DNA of 64,000 bases from Herbaspirillum aquaticum. Its GTDB lineage: Bacteria > Pseudomonadota > Gammaproteobacteria > Burkholderiales > Burkholderiaceae_D. The notes beneath the pieces are model-generated. The model did no database searches. It was given only the letters and a program-made list of their open reading frames with translations, and was not told the DNA's origin. The position numbers and the translations under genes are program-made. Shown one piece after another: positions 36,063-45,275 of this stretch. Within the stretch, counting starts at the first letter, position 1, and the number at the start of each line of letters is the position of its first letter. The stretch covers positions 1 to 64,000 of the forward strand of contig NZ_NJGV01000009.1 in NCBI RefSeq assembly GCF_002213425.1, given 5' to 3'.

Positions 36063-37484
36063 TCAAGGCTTGTGGGATTCCAGGTTCTGCAACTTCAATT
36101 GCAGCCGCTCAAGGGCACTGCCCACCGGAATGAAGAAATTCATCCCCGCCAGGCCCTTGGCGCCCAGACCGGCCACGGTGATGCCGATCACCTGGCCTGA
36201 CTTGTCCAGCAAAGGACCGCCGCTGCTGCCCGGCAGGATCGCCACGTCACTCTGCAGGAAGTCCAGGTCGCGCACCTTGCGCACCCCGCTGAGGATGCCG
36301 CGGGTGAGCGTCGTGTTGAACGCATCCCCCAGCGGCGAACCCAGTGCATAGACATCTTCGCCGATGCCCGGCTCACCCATGCGTAGCGGCATGGGCCGCA
36401 CGCCCGGCGCTTCGGTCTTGAGCAGCGCAATGTCCCGTGCCGCATCAACCCGTACCACCTCCGCCTGCAGTTCGCGGCCGGTCGGCAGGCGCACGCGCAC
36501 GACACCTGCCTGTCCGATCACGTGCTGGTTGGTCAGGAGCCAGCCCGAACTGCCGATATAGAAACCGGTCCCGGAACCGCGCTCGGTGAGCACCGTCACC
36601 ACCGCCGACCGCAGCTCGGGCATGCGCTTGGCGATCTCGCTGCTGCCCCGCTCGGCGGCCTGGTTGTCGATGGAAAGCGGCCGGCCCGGGGGCGCGGCGC
36701 TGCGCGCCACCGCACTGTCGGCAATGCCGCTGGCGGCGGCCACGCTGTCATAAGGCGATTGCAGCGCCAGTGCAAAGCGCGGGTCGGCCAGCAGATTGCG
36801 TACCGCCACGCCGAAGGCCTCCAGCGGAATCGGCGGCGCGTTGCCCTGCAGGCTGCGCTCGCGCGAACGGAACACGCCTTCGCTGGTGCCGCGATAGATC
36901 ACCTTGCGCTGCTCGGGCGCGAACACCTGCCATTCCAGCCGCACATAGGCCTCGCCGGTCCAGCCGTCGCTGCCCTTGCCGCACAGGTTGGTCTGCAACT
37001 GGTCGATGATCACGCCCACCTGCAGGTTGAAGTCCGGCGGACGCGCGCGCTCGCCGGCGGCCTCTGCGCCTTGTTCCCGGAACAACGGCTCGGCCGGCGC
37101 CGAGGGCACCGGATAGCCATGCTGCTGCAGCTCGCTGCGAAAACGCTGGAACAGCGCATTGGCCGGCAACATGACCTCGGCGCTGTTCTGGTTCCAGACG
37201 ATCTCGTTCTTGCGGGTGCAGAAAACGCCGCCCTGCAACTCCCCGATCACCTGGCTGCCCTGGCTGCCCTGGTCGAAGCGGCGCTGGGCACGTGCCAGGT
37301 AAGCCGGGCGGGCCGCCGCTTGCGCAGGCATCTGCAGCGGCGTCTTGTTCTCCACCGCGGGCATGAGCGCTTCGCTGCCTTGGGCCTCAGGTGCCAGGCC
37401 GAGCGCGCAGGCCAGCAGCACCGCCATGGGAGGCAGCAGCGCCACGCGCGGCCGCCGGGATTGCCGGAGTGTCTTGATCATCAT
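36063..37484 (-). CDS. trypsin-like serine protease with a unique N-terminal domain
   Basis: 473 residues: a signal peptide (MMIKTLRQSRRPRVALLPPM, cleavage near AQGS), an N-terminal domain of about 250 residues that I do not recognise, then an HtrA-like chymotrypsin-fold domain with the full triad His321 (LTNQHVIG), Asp351 (AARDIALLKT) and Ser421 (LPGSSGGP). There is no PDZ domain after it, unlike DegP/DegS. It is predicted periplasmic. The start is uncertain: no clear ribosome site, and the frame opens 20 codons earlier. It stands alone between convergent gtrA and the MFS gene. Confidence 0.82.
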   Translation of the reverse strand: MMIKTLRQSRRPRVALLPPMAVLLACALGLAPEAQGSEALMPAVENKTPLQMPAQAAARPAYLARAQRRFDQGSQGSQVIGELQGGVFCTRKNEIVWNQNSAEVMLPANALFQRFRSELQQHGYPVPSAPAEPLFREQGAEAAGERARPPDFNLQVGVIIDQLQTNLCGKGSDGWTGEAYVRLEWQVFAPEQRKVIYRGTSEGVFRSRERSLQGNAPPIPLEAFGVAVRNLLADPRFALALQSPYDSVAAASGIADSAVARSAAPPGRPLSIDNQAAERGSSEIAKRMPELRSAVVTVLTERGSGTGFYIGSSGWLLTNQHVIGQAGVVRVRLPTGRELQAEVVRVDAARDIALLKTEAPGVRPMPLRMGEPGIGEDVYALGSPLGDAFNTTLTRGILSGVRKVRDLDFLQSDVAILPGSSGGPLLDKSGQVIGITVAGLGAKGLAGMNFFIPVGSALERLQLKLQNLESHKP

Positions 37485-37640
37485 CGAGCGAGGAAAATGA
37501 GCCAGCGCCCCTGCTGGCCGATGAGCACATTCTCGCACGGGCACCCTGCACCCGCGATTGCCCCAAATGCCCGATAAGTGAAAGAAAAGCCACCTTCCAC
37601 AAGAAAGATGGCCTTCTCCAAAACACCCAGGTGAAATGTT

Positions 37641-38942
37641 TTACGCGCTGGCCACCTGCGGCTGCTGGGGCTGCCCTGTTTGTCCCTTGATGCGCAACAC
37701 CAGCACCGCACCGACCAGGCAGGCGATGCCCATCATGATGGAGGAGAGCGTGTAGTTGCCCAGCGTAGCCCGCATATAACCGGCCACGGTGGTCGCCGTG
37801 GCGGCCCCGAGCTGGTGCCCGGCCACGATCCAGCCGAACACGATGGGCGCGGCCAGGCGACCGAAGACGTCATTGGCCAGGCGCACGGTGGGCGGCACGG
37901 TGGCGATCCAGTCCAGGCCATAGAAGATGGCGAAGATGGCCAGGCCGTAATATTGCAGGCCGAAGGCATAGGGCAGGAAGATCAATGCCAGGCCGCGCAG
38001 GCCGTAATACCAGAACAGCAGCACGCGCGGGTTGTAGCGGTCCGAGAGCCAGCCCGAGAGCGTGGTGCCGACCAGGTCCAGCATGCCCATGGCGGCCAGG
38101 ATGGAGGCGCTGCTGACTTCGTTGATGCCGTAGTCATTGCACATGGCGATGAACTGCGTGCCGATGTAGCCGTTGGTGGAGAGCCCGCAGACGAAGAAGC
38201 TCATGAACAGCAGCCAGAAGTCCGGCATGCGTACCGAGGTGCGCAGCGCATCGAAGGCGATCGCCAGGGGATTGCGTTTGGAACGGCCATCATCGGCCGT
38301 CTCGCTGGTCTGGCCCACCATTTTCTGGCCGATGGAAGCCGGGCCTTCCGGCAGCAACAGCCACACCAGCGGGATCGCCAGCAGTGCCACGGCCGACACC
38401 AGGAAGGCCACCGAGCGCCAGCCGTAGCTGCCCACCATGGCCGCCATCAGGGGCAGGAACACCATCTGCCCGGTGGCCGCACTGGCGGTCAGCAAGCCCA
38501 TCGCCAGGCCGCGGCGGGTCTCGAACCAGCGGCTCACGATGGTGGCGCCCAGGGTATTGGCGGCCACACCGGTACCGGCACCGACCAGCAGCCCCCAGGA
38601 CAGCAGCATGTGCCAAGGCATGTGCATGAGCGTGGACAGCGCCGTGCCGGTGGCCAGCAGCACCAGCGCGCCCAGCACCACACGGCGGATGCCGAAGCGC
38701 TGCATGGCCGCCGCCGAGAACGGGCCGATCAGGCCATAGAGGGCGATGTTGACCGAGATCACCACCGAGATGGTGGAGCGGTTCCAGCCGAATTCCTGCT
38801 CCAGCGGCAGGATCATCACCGAGGGCGTGGCGCGGATGCCGGCCGAACAGAGCAGCACGAGGAAGATCACGCCCACCACCACCCAGGCATAGTGGAAGCG
38901 GGGCGTGACGGCGTTGGCCAGCGATTGGGTCAGTTTGTTCAT
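37641..38942 (-). CDS. MFS transporter (oxalate/formate- or monocarboxylate-type)
   Basis: 433 residues, 12 helices. The start MNKLTQSLANAVTPRFHYAW and segments such as LEQEFGWNRSTISVVISVNI and IVSRWFETRRGLAMGLLTAS resemble the OxlT/monocarboxylate porter branch. AGGA is seven bases before the ATG. A MarR-family gene lies 103 bases upstream on the same strand and may control it. The substrate is not determinable from sequence. Confidence 0.85.
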   Translation of the reverse strand: MNKLTQSLANAVTPRFHYAWVVVGVIFLVLLCSAGIRATPSVMILPLEQEFGWNRSTISVVISVNIALYGLIGPFSAAAMQRFGIRRVVLGALVLLATGTALSTLMHMPWHMLLSWGLLVGAGTGVAANTLGATIVSRWFETRRGLAMGLLTASAATGQMVFLPLMAAMVGSYGWRSVAFLVSAVALLAIPLVWLLLPEGPASIGQKMVGQTSETADDGRSKRNPLAIAFDALRTSVRMPDFWLLFMSFFVCGLSTNGYIGTQFIAMCNDYGINEVSSASILAAMGMLDLVGTTLSGWLSDRYNPRVLLFWYYGLRGLALIFLPYAFGLQYYGLAIFAIFYGLDWIATVPPTVRLANDVFGRLAAPIVFGWIVAGHQLGAATATTVAGYMRATLGNYTLSSIMMGIACLVGAVLVLRIKGQTGQPQQPQVASA

Positions 38943-39045
38943 TGCGATCCTGTCAGGAGGGCAGAGCGAGCTTGTTGGATGGGTGGGAGCGAATCGTCGG
39001 GTGAGGCAAGGTTCATTGCACCTTCAAAGCGGGCATGCTGGCGCC

Positions 39046-39483
39046 TCAGGCGTCCTGCAGGCGGGCATAGGCGTCTTCGATGAGGTCATTGAATTCACGG
39101 GCGAGCTTGGGACCAAGGCGGCGGTCGATCTCGTCCTGGGCGCGGCGCCAGCGCGGCCGGGCTTCCTCCAGCTTGGCGCGGCCGGACCGGGAGAGTTGCA
39201 GGGCGAAGGAGCGCTTGTCCAGCAGGGCCTCGTCGGGCAGGTCCACGGTCTCGATCCAGCCGGCCGCCATCAGCGGCTTCAAGGCACGGCTCAGGGTGCT
39301 GCGGTCCATGCCCATGTCCTGCGCCAGCACGATGTTGGCAATCGGCCCCTTGCGACCGATGCGGCTCAACAGCGAATACTGGGTGATGCTCAGTTCGCTG
39401 TCCTGCAGGTGATGGTCATAGATGATGGTGATCCTGCGGGTGAGGCGGCGCAGGGGGGCGCAGGTGCAGATGTCCTTGCTCAT
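39046..39483 (-). CDS. MarR-family transcriptional regulator
   Basis: 145 residues with the MarR winged-helix core: ELSITQYSLLSRIGRKGPIA, then the recognition helix MDRSTLSRALKPLMAAGWIE and wing RSFALQLSRSGRAKLEEA. An N-terminal Cys pair (DICTCAPLRR) could be a redox or metal sensor. An ATG two codons upstream (39489) is possible; a TGGA element favours 39483. A repeated ATGCAT palindrome about 90-110 bases upstream is its likely operator. It is upstream of and parallel to the MFS gene. Confidence 0.88.
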   Translation of the reverse strand: MSKDICTCAPLRRLTRRITIIYDHHLQDSELSITQYSLLSRIGRKGPIANIVLAQDMGMDRSTLSRALKPLMAAGWIETVDLPDEALLDKRSFALQLSRSGRAKLEEARPRWRRAQDEIDRRLGPKLAREFNDLIEDAYARLQDA

Positions 39484-39568
39484 GGGCATTCCAGAAAGGG
39501 CGCGGGCGGCAGCCGGATAAACAAACTGACGGGGCCGGTTCTGCCGATCCCGTCAGTTGCGATTAACT

Positions 39569-39594
39569 ATGCATATGCATCGATGTGTATGCAT
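39569..39594. promoter_or_regulatory. ATGCAT-repeat palindrome upstream of marR-type gene
   Basis: The perfect 12-base palindrome ATGCATATGCAT (39569-39580) is followed after eight bases by another ATGCAT (39589-39594). This places three ATGCAT half-sites in 26 bases, upstream of the MarR gene. Confidence 0.5.
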
Positions 39595-39617
39595 CATATG
39601 GCCGACTCAGCCACAAG

Positions 39618-40598
39618 TCAAGCAAGCCTGCAGGCCGGATCGTGTTGCCGGAAAGCCTCGCGATAGCGTTGCGGACTCACGCCCAGGGCGCGCACGAAGG
39701 CTTGGCGCATGCGCCCGGCGTCACCGAAACCGCATTCATAGGCGATGCCCTTGATGGGCTGGTCGCCGCTTTCCAGCAGGTTGCGCGCCGCCTCGATGCG
39801 GGCGCGCTGGATGAACTGGGCCGGTGCCATGCCGGTCTCGCGGCTGAAGCTGCGGGTGAAGCTGCGCAGGCTCATGTTGGCCAGGCGCGCCAGTTCGGCC
39901 ACCGGCCAGGGCTGGCGCAGCTGTGCCAGGATCTGGCGCTGCACCTCGGCGATTGGCGAGGCCGGGTCGGCCATGGCATCGAGCCACGGGCTGAACTGCG
40001 ATTGGCCGCCGGCACGCTGCATCACCACCACCAGGCGCTTGGCCACATTGCGCGCCACCTCGGGGCCGTGATCGCGGCGCAGCAGGTAGAGCGCCAGATC
40101 GATGCCGGCCGTCACGCCCGCCGAGCTGTAGAGGTTGCCATCTTCCACGTAGATGCGATCGGCCTCGACCCGGGCGTGCGGGCAGAGCTGGGCCAGGGCG
40201 GCAGCATCGTTCCAGTGGGTGGTCACGGTGCGCCCCGCCAGCAGGCCGGCATGGCCCAGCAGGAAAATGCCATTGCAAATCGCCCCGAAGCGGTGCGCCT
40301 GCTGGCAGGCCTGGCGCAACCAGGCCTGCCGATCCTGCGGCAGCAAACGTCCGGGAACGGGTGGGCCACCGGCCACCAGCAACAGATCCGATACAGGCAC
40401 GCCGTCTTGCCAGGTCTGCCCCGCCTGCAGGACCAGTCCATTGGAACAGGTCACGGCCGCGCCATCGAGGCTGACGGTCTGCAGCCGATAGCGGTCGGAC
40501 GGCATCAAAAACCGGTTGGCTTCGGCGAACACATCCAGCGGGCCAGAGACGTCGAGCGCCTGTACGCCATCGAATACCACCATCGTCACTATCGTCAT
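39618..40598 (-). CDS. GlxA-family AraC-type transcriptional activator
   Basis: 326 residues. The N-terminal DJ-1/PfpI-like domain (MTIVTMVVFDGVQALDVSGP; the nucleophile elbow reads FGAICNGIFLLGHAG) is joined to a C-terminal AraC double helix-turn-helix ending FGDAGRMRQAFVRALGVSPQRYR. Relatives control amino-acid, betaine or carnitine use. The position 129 bases upstream of the MarR gene on the same strand gives no clear target; the divergent M24 peptidase gene is another candidate. Confidence 0.9.
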   Translation of the reverse strand: MTIVTMVVFDGVQALDVSGPLDVFAEANRFLMPSDRYRLQTVSLDGAAVTCSNGLVLQAGQTWQDGVPVSDLLLVAGGPPVPGRLLPQDRQAWLRQACQQAHRFGAICNGIFLLGHAGLLAGRTVTTHWNDAAALAQLCPHARVEADRIYVEDGNLYSSAGVTAGIDLALYLLRRDHGPEVARNVAKRLVVVMQRAGGQSQFSPWLDAMADPASPIAEVQRQILAQLRQPWPVAELARLANMSLRSFTRSFSRETGMAPAQFIQRARIEAARNLLESGDQPIKGIAYECGFGDAGRMRQAFVRALGVSPQRYREAFRQHDPACRLA

Positions 40599-40841
40599 CG
40601 GGGAACCGGGTCATCAGGTAAGCGGGAGCTGGCGCTCATTGTGCCATGGGCAGGCAGCGGCAGCAGGGGTCAACAGGAGCGCATACCGGCCAGATCGCAG
40701 GCCATTCACGCCAGCCGACGCGATGGCGCGAAAGCAGCGCTGCCTGGCCGCAATCGCCTGCTGCCAGCGCCCCACGCCGGGGGAGCCCACCGCGATACTG
40801 CAGTCCTTGCCCGCGCTGCGGGTCCCCTCCGAGGAGAATGC

Positions 40842-41543
40842 ATGCAAGCCACCGATCACCCCGCCCCCCATCCTGCCGAACGCATCGGCCCAGCCTTTTC
40901 AGTAGACGGCATGCTGCTGGCCCGCCAGCAAACCCGCCTGGCCATCGAGCGCATCGCCGCGCGCATCACGCCGGGCATGGTGGAAGAAGACGCCGTGGCC
41001 ATGGCCCGCCAGCTGATGGCCGACATGGGCCTGGCGCAAAGCTGGCATCCCACCCGCGTGCGTTTTGGCAGCAACACCATCAAACCCATGAAGCAGGCCT
41101 CGGTGCCCGGCGTGGTCCTGCAGGAGAACGACCTGTTCTTCCTTGACATCGCGCCCCGCTTGGGCGAGTGGGAAGGCGACGGCGGCCAAAGCTTCACGGT
41201 CGGCTCCCATGGCGAGTATGCCCGCTGTGCGCGCGACGCCGAAACCCTGTTCCATGAAGTGCGCGCGGTCTGGGACCAGCAGGGCCTGAGCGGTCGCCAG
41301 CTGTATGCGTTCGCCCAGAAGACCGCGCAGGCCATGGGCTGGGAACTCAACTTCGATCTGCCGGGCCACCGCGTGTCCGACTTCCCGCACGCGGCCATCC
41401 ACACCGGCTCCCTGGCCGATTTCGACCAGGCGCCCTCGGCCATGCGCTGGATCCTGGAAATCCACCTGCGCGATCCCCAACACCGTTTCGGCGCCTTCTT
41501 CGAGGACATGCTGCTGGAAGACAGCTTCTACCCGCGTACATGA
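40842..41543 (+). CDS. M24-family metallopeptidase (Xaa-Pro/creatinase-fold)
   Basis: 233 residues with only the pita-bread domain. Expected metal ligands are all visible: Asp102 and Asp113 (FFLDIAPRLGEWEGDGGQ), a His in the GHRVSDFPH segment, Glu206 (WILEIHL) and Glu221 (FFEDMLL). It lacks the N-terminal creatinase domain of full aminopeptidase P. GAGGAG five bases before the ATG sets the start; the frame runs open for 1.2 kb upstream but that is a shadow of the divergent GlxA gene. Confidence 0.82.
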   Translation: MQATDHPAPHPAERIGPAFSVDGMLLARQQTRLAIERIAARITPGMVEEDAVAMARQLMADMGLAQSWHPTRVRFGSNTIKPMKQASVPGVVLQENDLFFLDIAPRLGEWEGDGGQSFTVGSHGEYARCARDAETLFHEVRAVWDQQGLSGRQLYAFAQKTAQAMGWELNFDLPGHRVSDFPHAAIHTGSLADFDQAPSAMRWILEIHLRDPQHRFGAFFEDMLLEDSFYPRT

Positions 41544-41571
41544 AGCAAAAAGACGGTCATGCCCATGAAAA

Positions 41572-41597
41572 AGCCCGCAGGCGCGTGCCTGCGGGCT
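41572..41597 (-). terminator. intrinsic terminator of the DUF2076 gene
   Basis: AGCCCGCAGGC-GCGT-GCCTGCGGGCT, an 11-bp stem, followed on the minus strand by T5. It begins 28 bases past the DUF2076 stop and lies between convergent genes. Confidence 0.88.
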
Positions 41598-41624
41598 GAG
41601 GGGTGAAGCAAAGGGTGCGGCGGC

Positions 41625-42362
41625 TCACACCAGCGTATCGTCGTAGCCGCCGCTGTCATCCAGGTCAAAATTGCTGAGATCAGCCAGATCGCTGCTGGTG
41701 TCGCCGCTGCTGCTGTCATTGCTGGCCAGGTCGGACTTGCGATCACCCTCACTGCCGTAATAGTTGTTGACGGTAGTGCTCTCGATATTTTCCACCGGGG
41801 CGCTCAAGCCGTTCTGGTGCGCCAGTCCCGATCCGCTGTTGCCGTTGAACAGGTGCTCGATGCCCTGATACAGGAAGGCACCACCGGCCACGCCCGCTGC
41901 GGTGGCGGCCACCGTCCCCAGCATGCTGCCCATGCCGCCGCCGAAGAATCCCGAAGAAGGGGCCTGTGCCGCCTGGTAAGCCGGTGCAGCTGGCTGGGGC
42001 GCAGCATAGGCAGGCGCTGCGGCCGGCACATAGGCCGGGGCGGCTGGCTGCGCTCGCGCCGAAGCTGCCGCCGGCGCATTGCCCCAGGCGTTGCCATCGA
42101 GAAAGCCCGAGGTCCGCGCCCCACCCGCTGCATTGGCCTGCAGGGACTGCACCTGGTTCTGCAAGGCCGTCACCTGCGCCTTGGTGGCGTTCAAGGCCTG
42201 CTCCATCAGCAAGGCGCGCTGCACCAGCAGGTAGGCAGCATCGGGCTGCTGGGCCACGGCGGCCTGGATCATGGCGTCGGCCTGGGCATCCTTGCTGATG
42301 CCCCGCACCTGGGTCAGTTGCTGGAGGAAATCCTGAAGGGCTTGGGTTTCTTGCGGACTCAT
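41625..42362 (-). CDS. DUF2076 domain protein
   Basis: 245 residues. The N-terminal 90 match the DUF2076 pattern (MSPQETQALQDFLQQLTQVR, a long helix, and LLVQRALLMEQALNATKAQV). The middle is Ala/Pro-rich low complexity, then a Gly-rich hydrophobic segment (FFGGGMGSMLGTVAATAAG), and the tail is Ser/Asp-rich and acidic. Such proteins are annotated as periplasmic ligand-binding sensors without proof; I see no signal peptide. It is monocistronic with a strong terminator. Confidence 0.82.
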   Translation of the reverse strand: MSPQETQALQDFLQQLTQVRGISKDAQADAMIQAAVAQQPDAAYLLVQRALLMEQALNATKAQVTALQNQVQSLQANAAGGARTSGFLDGNAWGNAPAAASARAQPAAPAYVPAAAPAYAAPQPAAPAYQAAQAPSSGFFGGGMGSMLGTVAATAAGVAGGAFLYQGIEHLFNGNSGSGLAHQNGLSAPVENIESTTVNNYYGSEGDRKSDLASNDSSSGDTSSDLADLSNFDLDDSGGYDDTLV

Positions 42363-42886
42363 GACGATGCTCCCGACAAAGTTGAAAAATCAAAAAAAAC
42401 GATAAAAACGCGTGAATCGCGATTGAAACGAAGACTGTAGACACAACGCGCCTCACCGCTCCCACGGATGACCGGCATGCACCTCATCAGCGGGCTCAAC
42501 GACATTATGCGCGCCTCTTGCTTGCAGATTTGTGTCAACAATCGTCGACTTGGAAACAGCTTGTAACAGCCGCCAACGTCCCCCTGAACTCAAACGGCAT
42601 GGCCGCAAAAAACCCGAAGCGTGAATTTTTAGGTAATATCCCCCTCCCCGCACCCGTTCCCGCGGCCACAAGCCCGGAGCGGGCGGAGGCAGGCGCGGCC
42701 ACCCGGCAACCGATATCGGAAGCCGGTTTCCGCACCCCACTCCGGACCGACGAGAAACCACCATCCTTTCCGATCGGCCCGCCGCATTCAAGACCAGGAA
42801 ACCAGAACAGCGCAAGCTGGCTGCAGCGACGTCGGACGTCGTGCAAGCTGCTGCCTCAAGACCGTTTTTCATCCCTCACCGAGACC
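42363..42886. other. 524-base gap between the DUF2076 gene and maeB
   Basis: Divergent promoter region with no convincing gene; an ORF in frame with maeB extends through it but lacks family similarity. A consensus TTGACA (42533-42538, minus strand) has no -10 at proper distance; the nearest CATAAT is 23 bases away. A T-rich patch lies at about 42622-42640. Confidence 0.6.
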
Positions 42887-45163
42887 ATGACCCAACAAAT
42901 TTCTGCCGCCGAGCAACTCCTGCGTGACGCCGCCCGCGAATACCACCGCACCCCGTCGCGCGGCAAGATCGAAGTCCGTCCCACCAAGCCGCTGTCGAAC
43001 CAGCGCGACCTGTCGCTGGCCTATTCGCCGGGCGTGGCCTATCCCTGCCTGGACATCGAAGCCGATCCCCTGAAGGCCTTCGACTACACTTCGCGCGGCA
43101 ACCTGGTGGCCGTCATCAGCAACGGCACCGCCGTGCTGGGCCTGGGCAACATCGGTCCGCTGGCCTCCAAGCCGGTGATGGAAGGCAAGGGCTGCCTGTT
43201 CAAGAAATTTGCCGGCGTGGATGTCTTCGACATCGAACTGGCCGAAAACGACCCCGACAAGCTGGTCGAGATCATCGCCGCACTGGAGCCGACCCTGGGC
43301 GGCATCAACCTGGAAGACATCAAGGCGCCGGAATGCTTCTACATCGAACAGAAGCTCTCGGCCCGCATGAACATCCCGGTCTTCCACGATGACCAGCACG
43401 GCACCGCCATCATCTCCTCGGCCGCCCTGCTGAACGGCCTGGAACTGGTCGGCAAGGACATCGGCGCCGTCAAGATCGCCGTCTCCGGCGCGGGCGCTGC
43501 CGCCATCGCTTGCGTGGAAGTGATGATCGGACTGGGTGTGAAGCGCGAGAACGTCTACATGGTCGACAGCAAGGGCGTCATCTATGAAGGCCGCCCCGGT
43601 GGCCTGGACGCCTCCAAGCAACGCTACGCCATCAAGACCGAAGCCCGCACCCTGGCCGACGTGGTCAATGGCGCCGATGTGTTCCTGGGCTGCTCGGCCC
43701 CTGGCGTGCTGACCGCCGAGATGGTCAAGACCATGGCCGACAAGCCCATCATCCTGGCCCTGGCCAACCCGGAACCGGAAATCCGTCCCGAACTGGCCAA
43801 GTCGGTCCGTCCGGACTGCATCATCGCCACCGGCCGTTCGGACTACCCGAACCAGGTCAACAATGTGCTGTGCTTCCCGTACATCTTCCGTGGCGCGCTG
43901 GACTGCGGTGCCACCAAGATCACCGAAGCCATGAAGCTGGCCTGCGTGCGCGAGATCGCCGACCTGGCCAAGGCCGAGACCAGCGCCGAAGTCAGCGCCG
44001 CCTACCCCGGCAAGGAACTGGTGTTCGGTGCCGACTACCTGATCCCGACCCCGTTCGATTCGCGCCTGATCCTGAAAATCGCCCCGGCCGTGGCCAAGGC
44101 GGCCGCCGAGTCCGGCGTGGCGACGCGTCCCATCAAGGACTACGCCGCCTACCGCGAAGAACTGACCCGGTTCATCTACCAGACCGGCATGTTCATGCAG
44201 CCCGTCTTCAACACCGCCAAGGTCGCGCCGCAACGCGTGGTCTACGCCGATGGCCAGGACGAGCGCGTGCTGCGCGCCGTGCAGTTCGTGGCTGACGAAG
44301 GCCTGGCCGCGCCGATCCTGGTCGGCCAGCCCGCCGCCATCGAAGCCGGCATCAAGAAGGCCGGCCTGCGCATCAAGATCGGCCAGAACGTGCAAGTGAT
44401 CGATCCGGCCAGCGATGCCCGCGTGGCGCAGTACGCCGCCCAATACAAGGACGGCAGCGAAGCCGACGTGCGCGCAAGCGGCAGCCTGCTGGCGGCGCTG
44501 ATGGTCAAGGCCGGTGACGCCGACGCCATGCTGTGCGGCCTGGATGGCAACTACGACGGCCACCTGGCCCATGTGGAAAAGGTGATTGGCTTGAAGGACG
44601 GCGCGCAGGAATTCGCTGCCCTCAACGCCGTGCTGCTGCCGGAACAGACGCTCTTCATCACCGACACCTACGTCAACGACACCCCGGACGCCGAGCAGCT
44701 GGCGCGCATCGCCAAGGCCGCCGCCGAAGAAGTGGCGCGCTTTGGTGTGCCGCCGAAGGTGGCCTTCCTGTCGCACTCCAACCATGGCAGCTCCTCGCGT
44801 CCTTCGGCCCGCAAGATGGCCGCCGCGCATGAAGCCTTCAAGAAGCTGGCACCGGACGTCGAGTCCGCCGGTGAACTGCATGGCGACGCCGCCCTGTCGG
44901 AGAAGATCCGCAACAACGCCGGCCTGGCCGACAGTGGCTTGACGGGTGCGGCCAACGTGCTGGTCTGCCCCAACCTGGATGCCGCCAACATCCTCTTCAA
45001 CGTCTTGAAGACCAGCAGCGGCCAGGGCACCACCATCGGCCCCATCCTGCTGGGTGCGGCCGCTCCCGTGCACGTGCTGACCCCGTCGAGCACTGTGCGC
45101 CGTGTCATCAACATGACCGCACTGGCAGCCGCCAAGGCACAGGACGGCAAGTCCAAGGCCTGA
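42887..45163 (+). CDS. maeB: NADP-type malic enzyme fused to phosphotransacetylase-like domain
   Basis: 758 residues. The malic enzyme part (about 1-420) has [20 protein letters not shown], the metal/substrate site [15 protein letters not shown] and the dinucleotide loop [16 protein letters not shown]. The C-terminal part (about 430-758) is phosphate acetyl/butyryltransferase-like and in E. coli MaeB is regulatory, binding acetyl-CoA, not catalytic. It decarboxylates malate to pyruvate with NADP+. The ribosome site is weak. It is closed by a hairpin 18 bases downstream. Confidence 0.95.
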   Translation: MTQQISAAEQLLRDAAREYHRTPSRGKIEVRPTKPLSNQRDLSLAYSPGVAYPCLDIEADPLKAFDYTSRGNLVAVISNGTAVLGLGNIGPLASKPVMEGKGCLFKKFAGVDVFDIELAENDPDKLVEIIAALEPTLGGINLEDIKAPECFYIEQKLSARMNIPVFHDDQHGTAIISSAALLNGLELVGKDIGAVKIAVSGAGAAAIACVEVMIGLGVKRENVYMVDSKGVIYEGRPGGLDASKQRYAIKTEARTLADVVNGADVFLGCSAPGVLTAEMVKTMADKPIILALANPEPEIRPELAKSVRPDCIIATGRSDYPNQVNNVLCFPYIFRGALDCGATKITEAMKLACVREIADLAKAETSAEVSAAYPGKELVFGADYLIPTPFDSRLILKIAPAVAKAAAESGVATRPIKDYAAYREELTRFIYQTGMFMQPVFNTAKVAPQRVVYADGQDERVLRAVQFVADEGLAAPILVGQPAAIEAGIKKAGLRIKIGQNVQVIDPASDARVAQYAAQYKDGSEADVRASGSLLAALMVKAGDADAMLCGLDGNYDGHLAHVEKVIGLKDGAQEFAALNAVLLPEQTLFITDTYVNDTPDAEQLARIAKAAAEEVARFGVPPKVAFLSHSNHGSSSRPSARKMAAAHEAFKKLAPDVESAGELHGDAALSEKIRNNAGLADSGLTGAANVLVCPNLDAANILFNVLKTSSGQGTTIGPILLGAAAPVHVLTPSSTVRRVINMTALAAAKAQDGKSKA

Positions 45164-45180
45164 ATTCGCCAGGCAGCATG

Positions 45181-45218
45181 AACAACGCCCCGCTGTCGTG
45201 AGATGGCGGGGCGTTGTT
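45181..45218. terminator. hairpin terminator after maeB
   Basis: AACAACGCCCCGC pairs perfectly with GCGGGGCGTTGTT around 12 bases, ending in T-rich GTTGTTGTTTGC. It lies between convergent maeB and livF and may serve both. Confidence 0.78.
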
Positions 45219-45275
45219 GTTTGCAGCAAGCTTCACGCCGGGCGAGACCTGTGCGGCGCAGATCGCCGCCCCGCC

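Noticed and set aside
39585..40841. 419-codon open frame ahead of the M24 peptidase in the same frame
   Set aside because: It is antisense to the well-conserved GlxA-type gene. The peptidase has its own GAGGAG and ATG at 40842.
42504..42538. TTGACA/CATAAT promoter for the DUF2076 gene
   Set aside because: The spacer is 23 bases, too long for sigma-70.
42518..42886. N-terminal extension of maeB
   Set aside because: The 123 extra residues are not like any malic enzyme, and the family start [10 protein letters not shown] is at 42887.
42869..45229. 786-codon ORF opposite maeB
   Set aside because: Rich in Gly, His, Val and Asp and without family motifs; it is an antisense shadow of malic enzyme.
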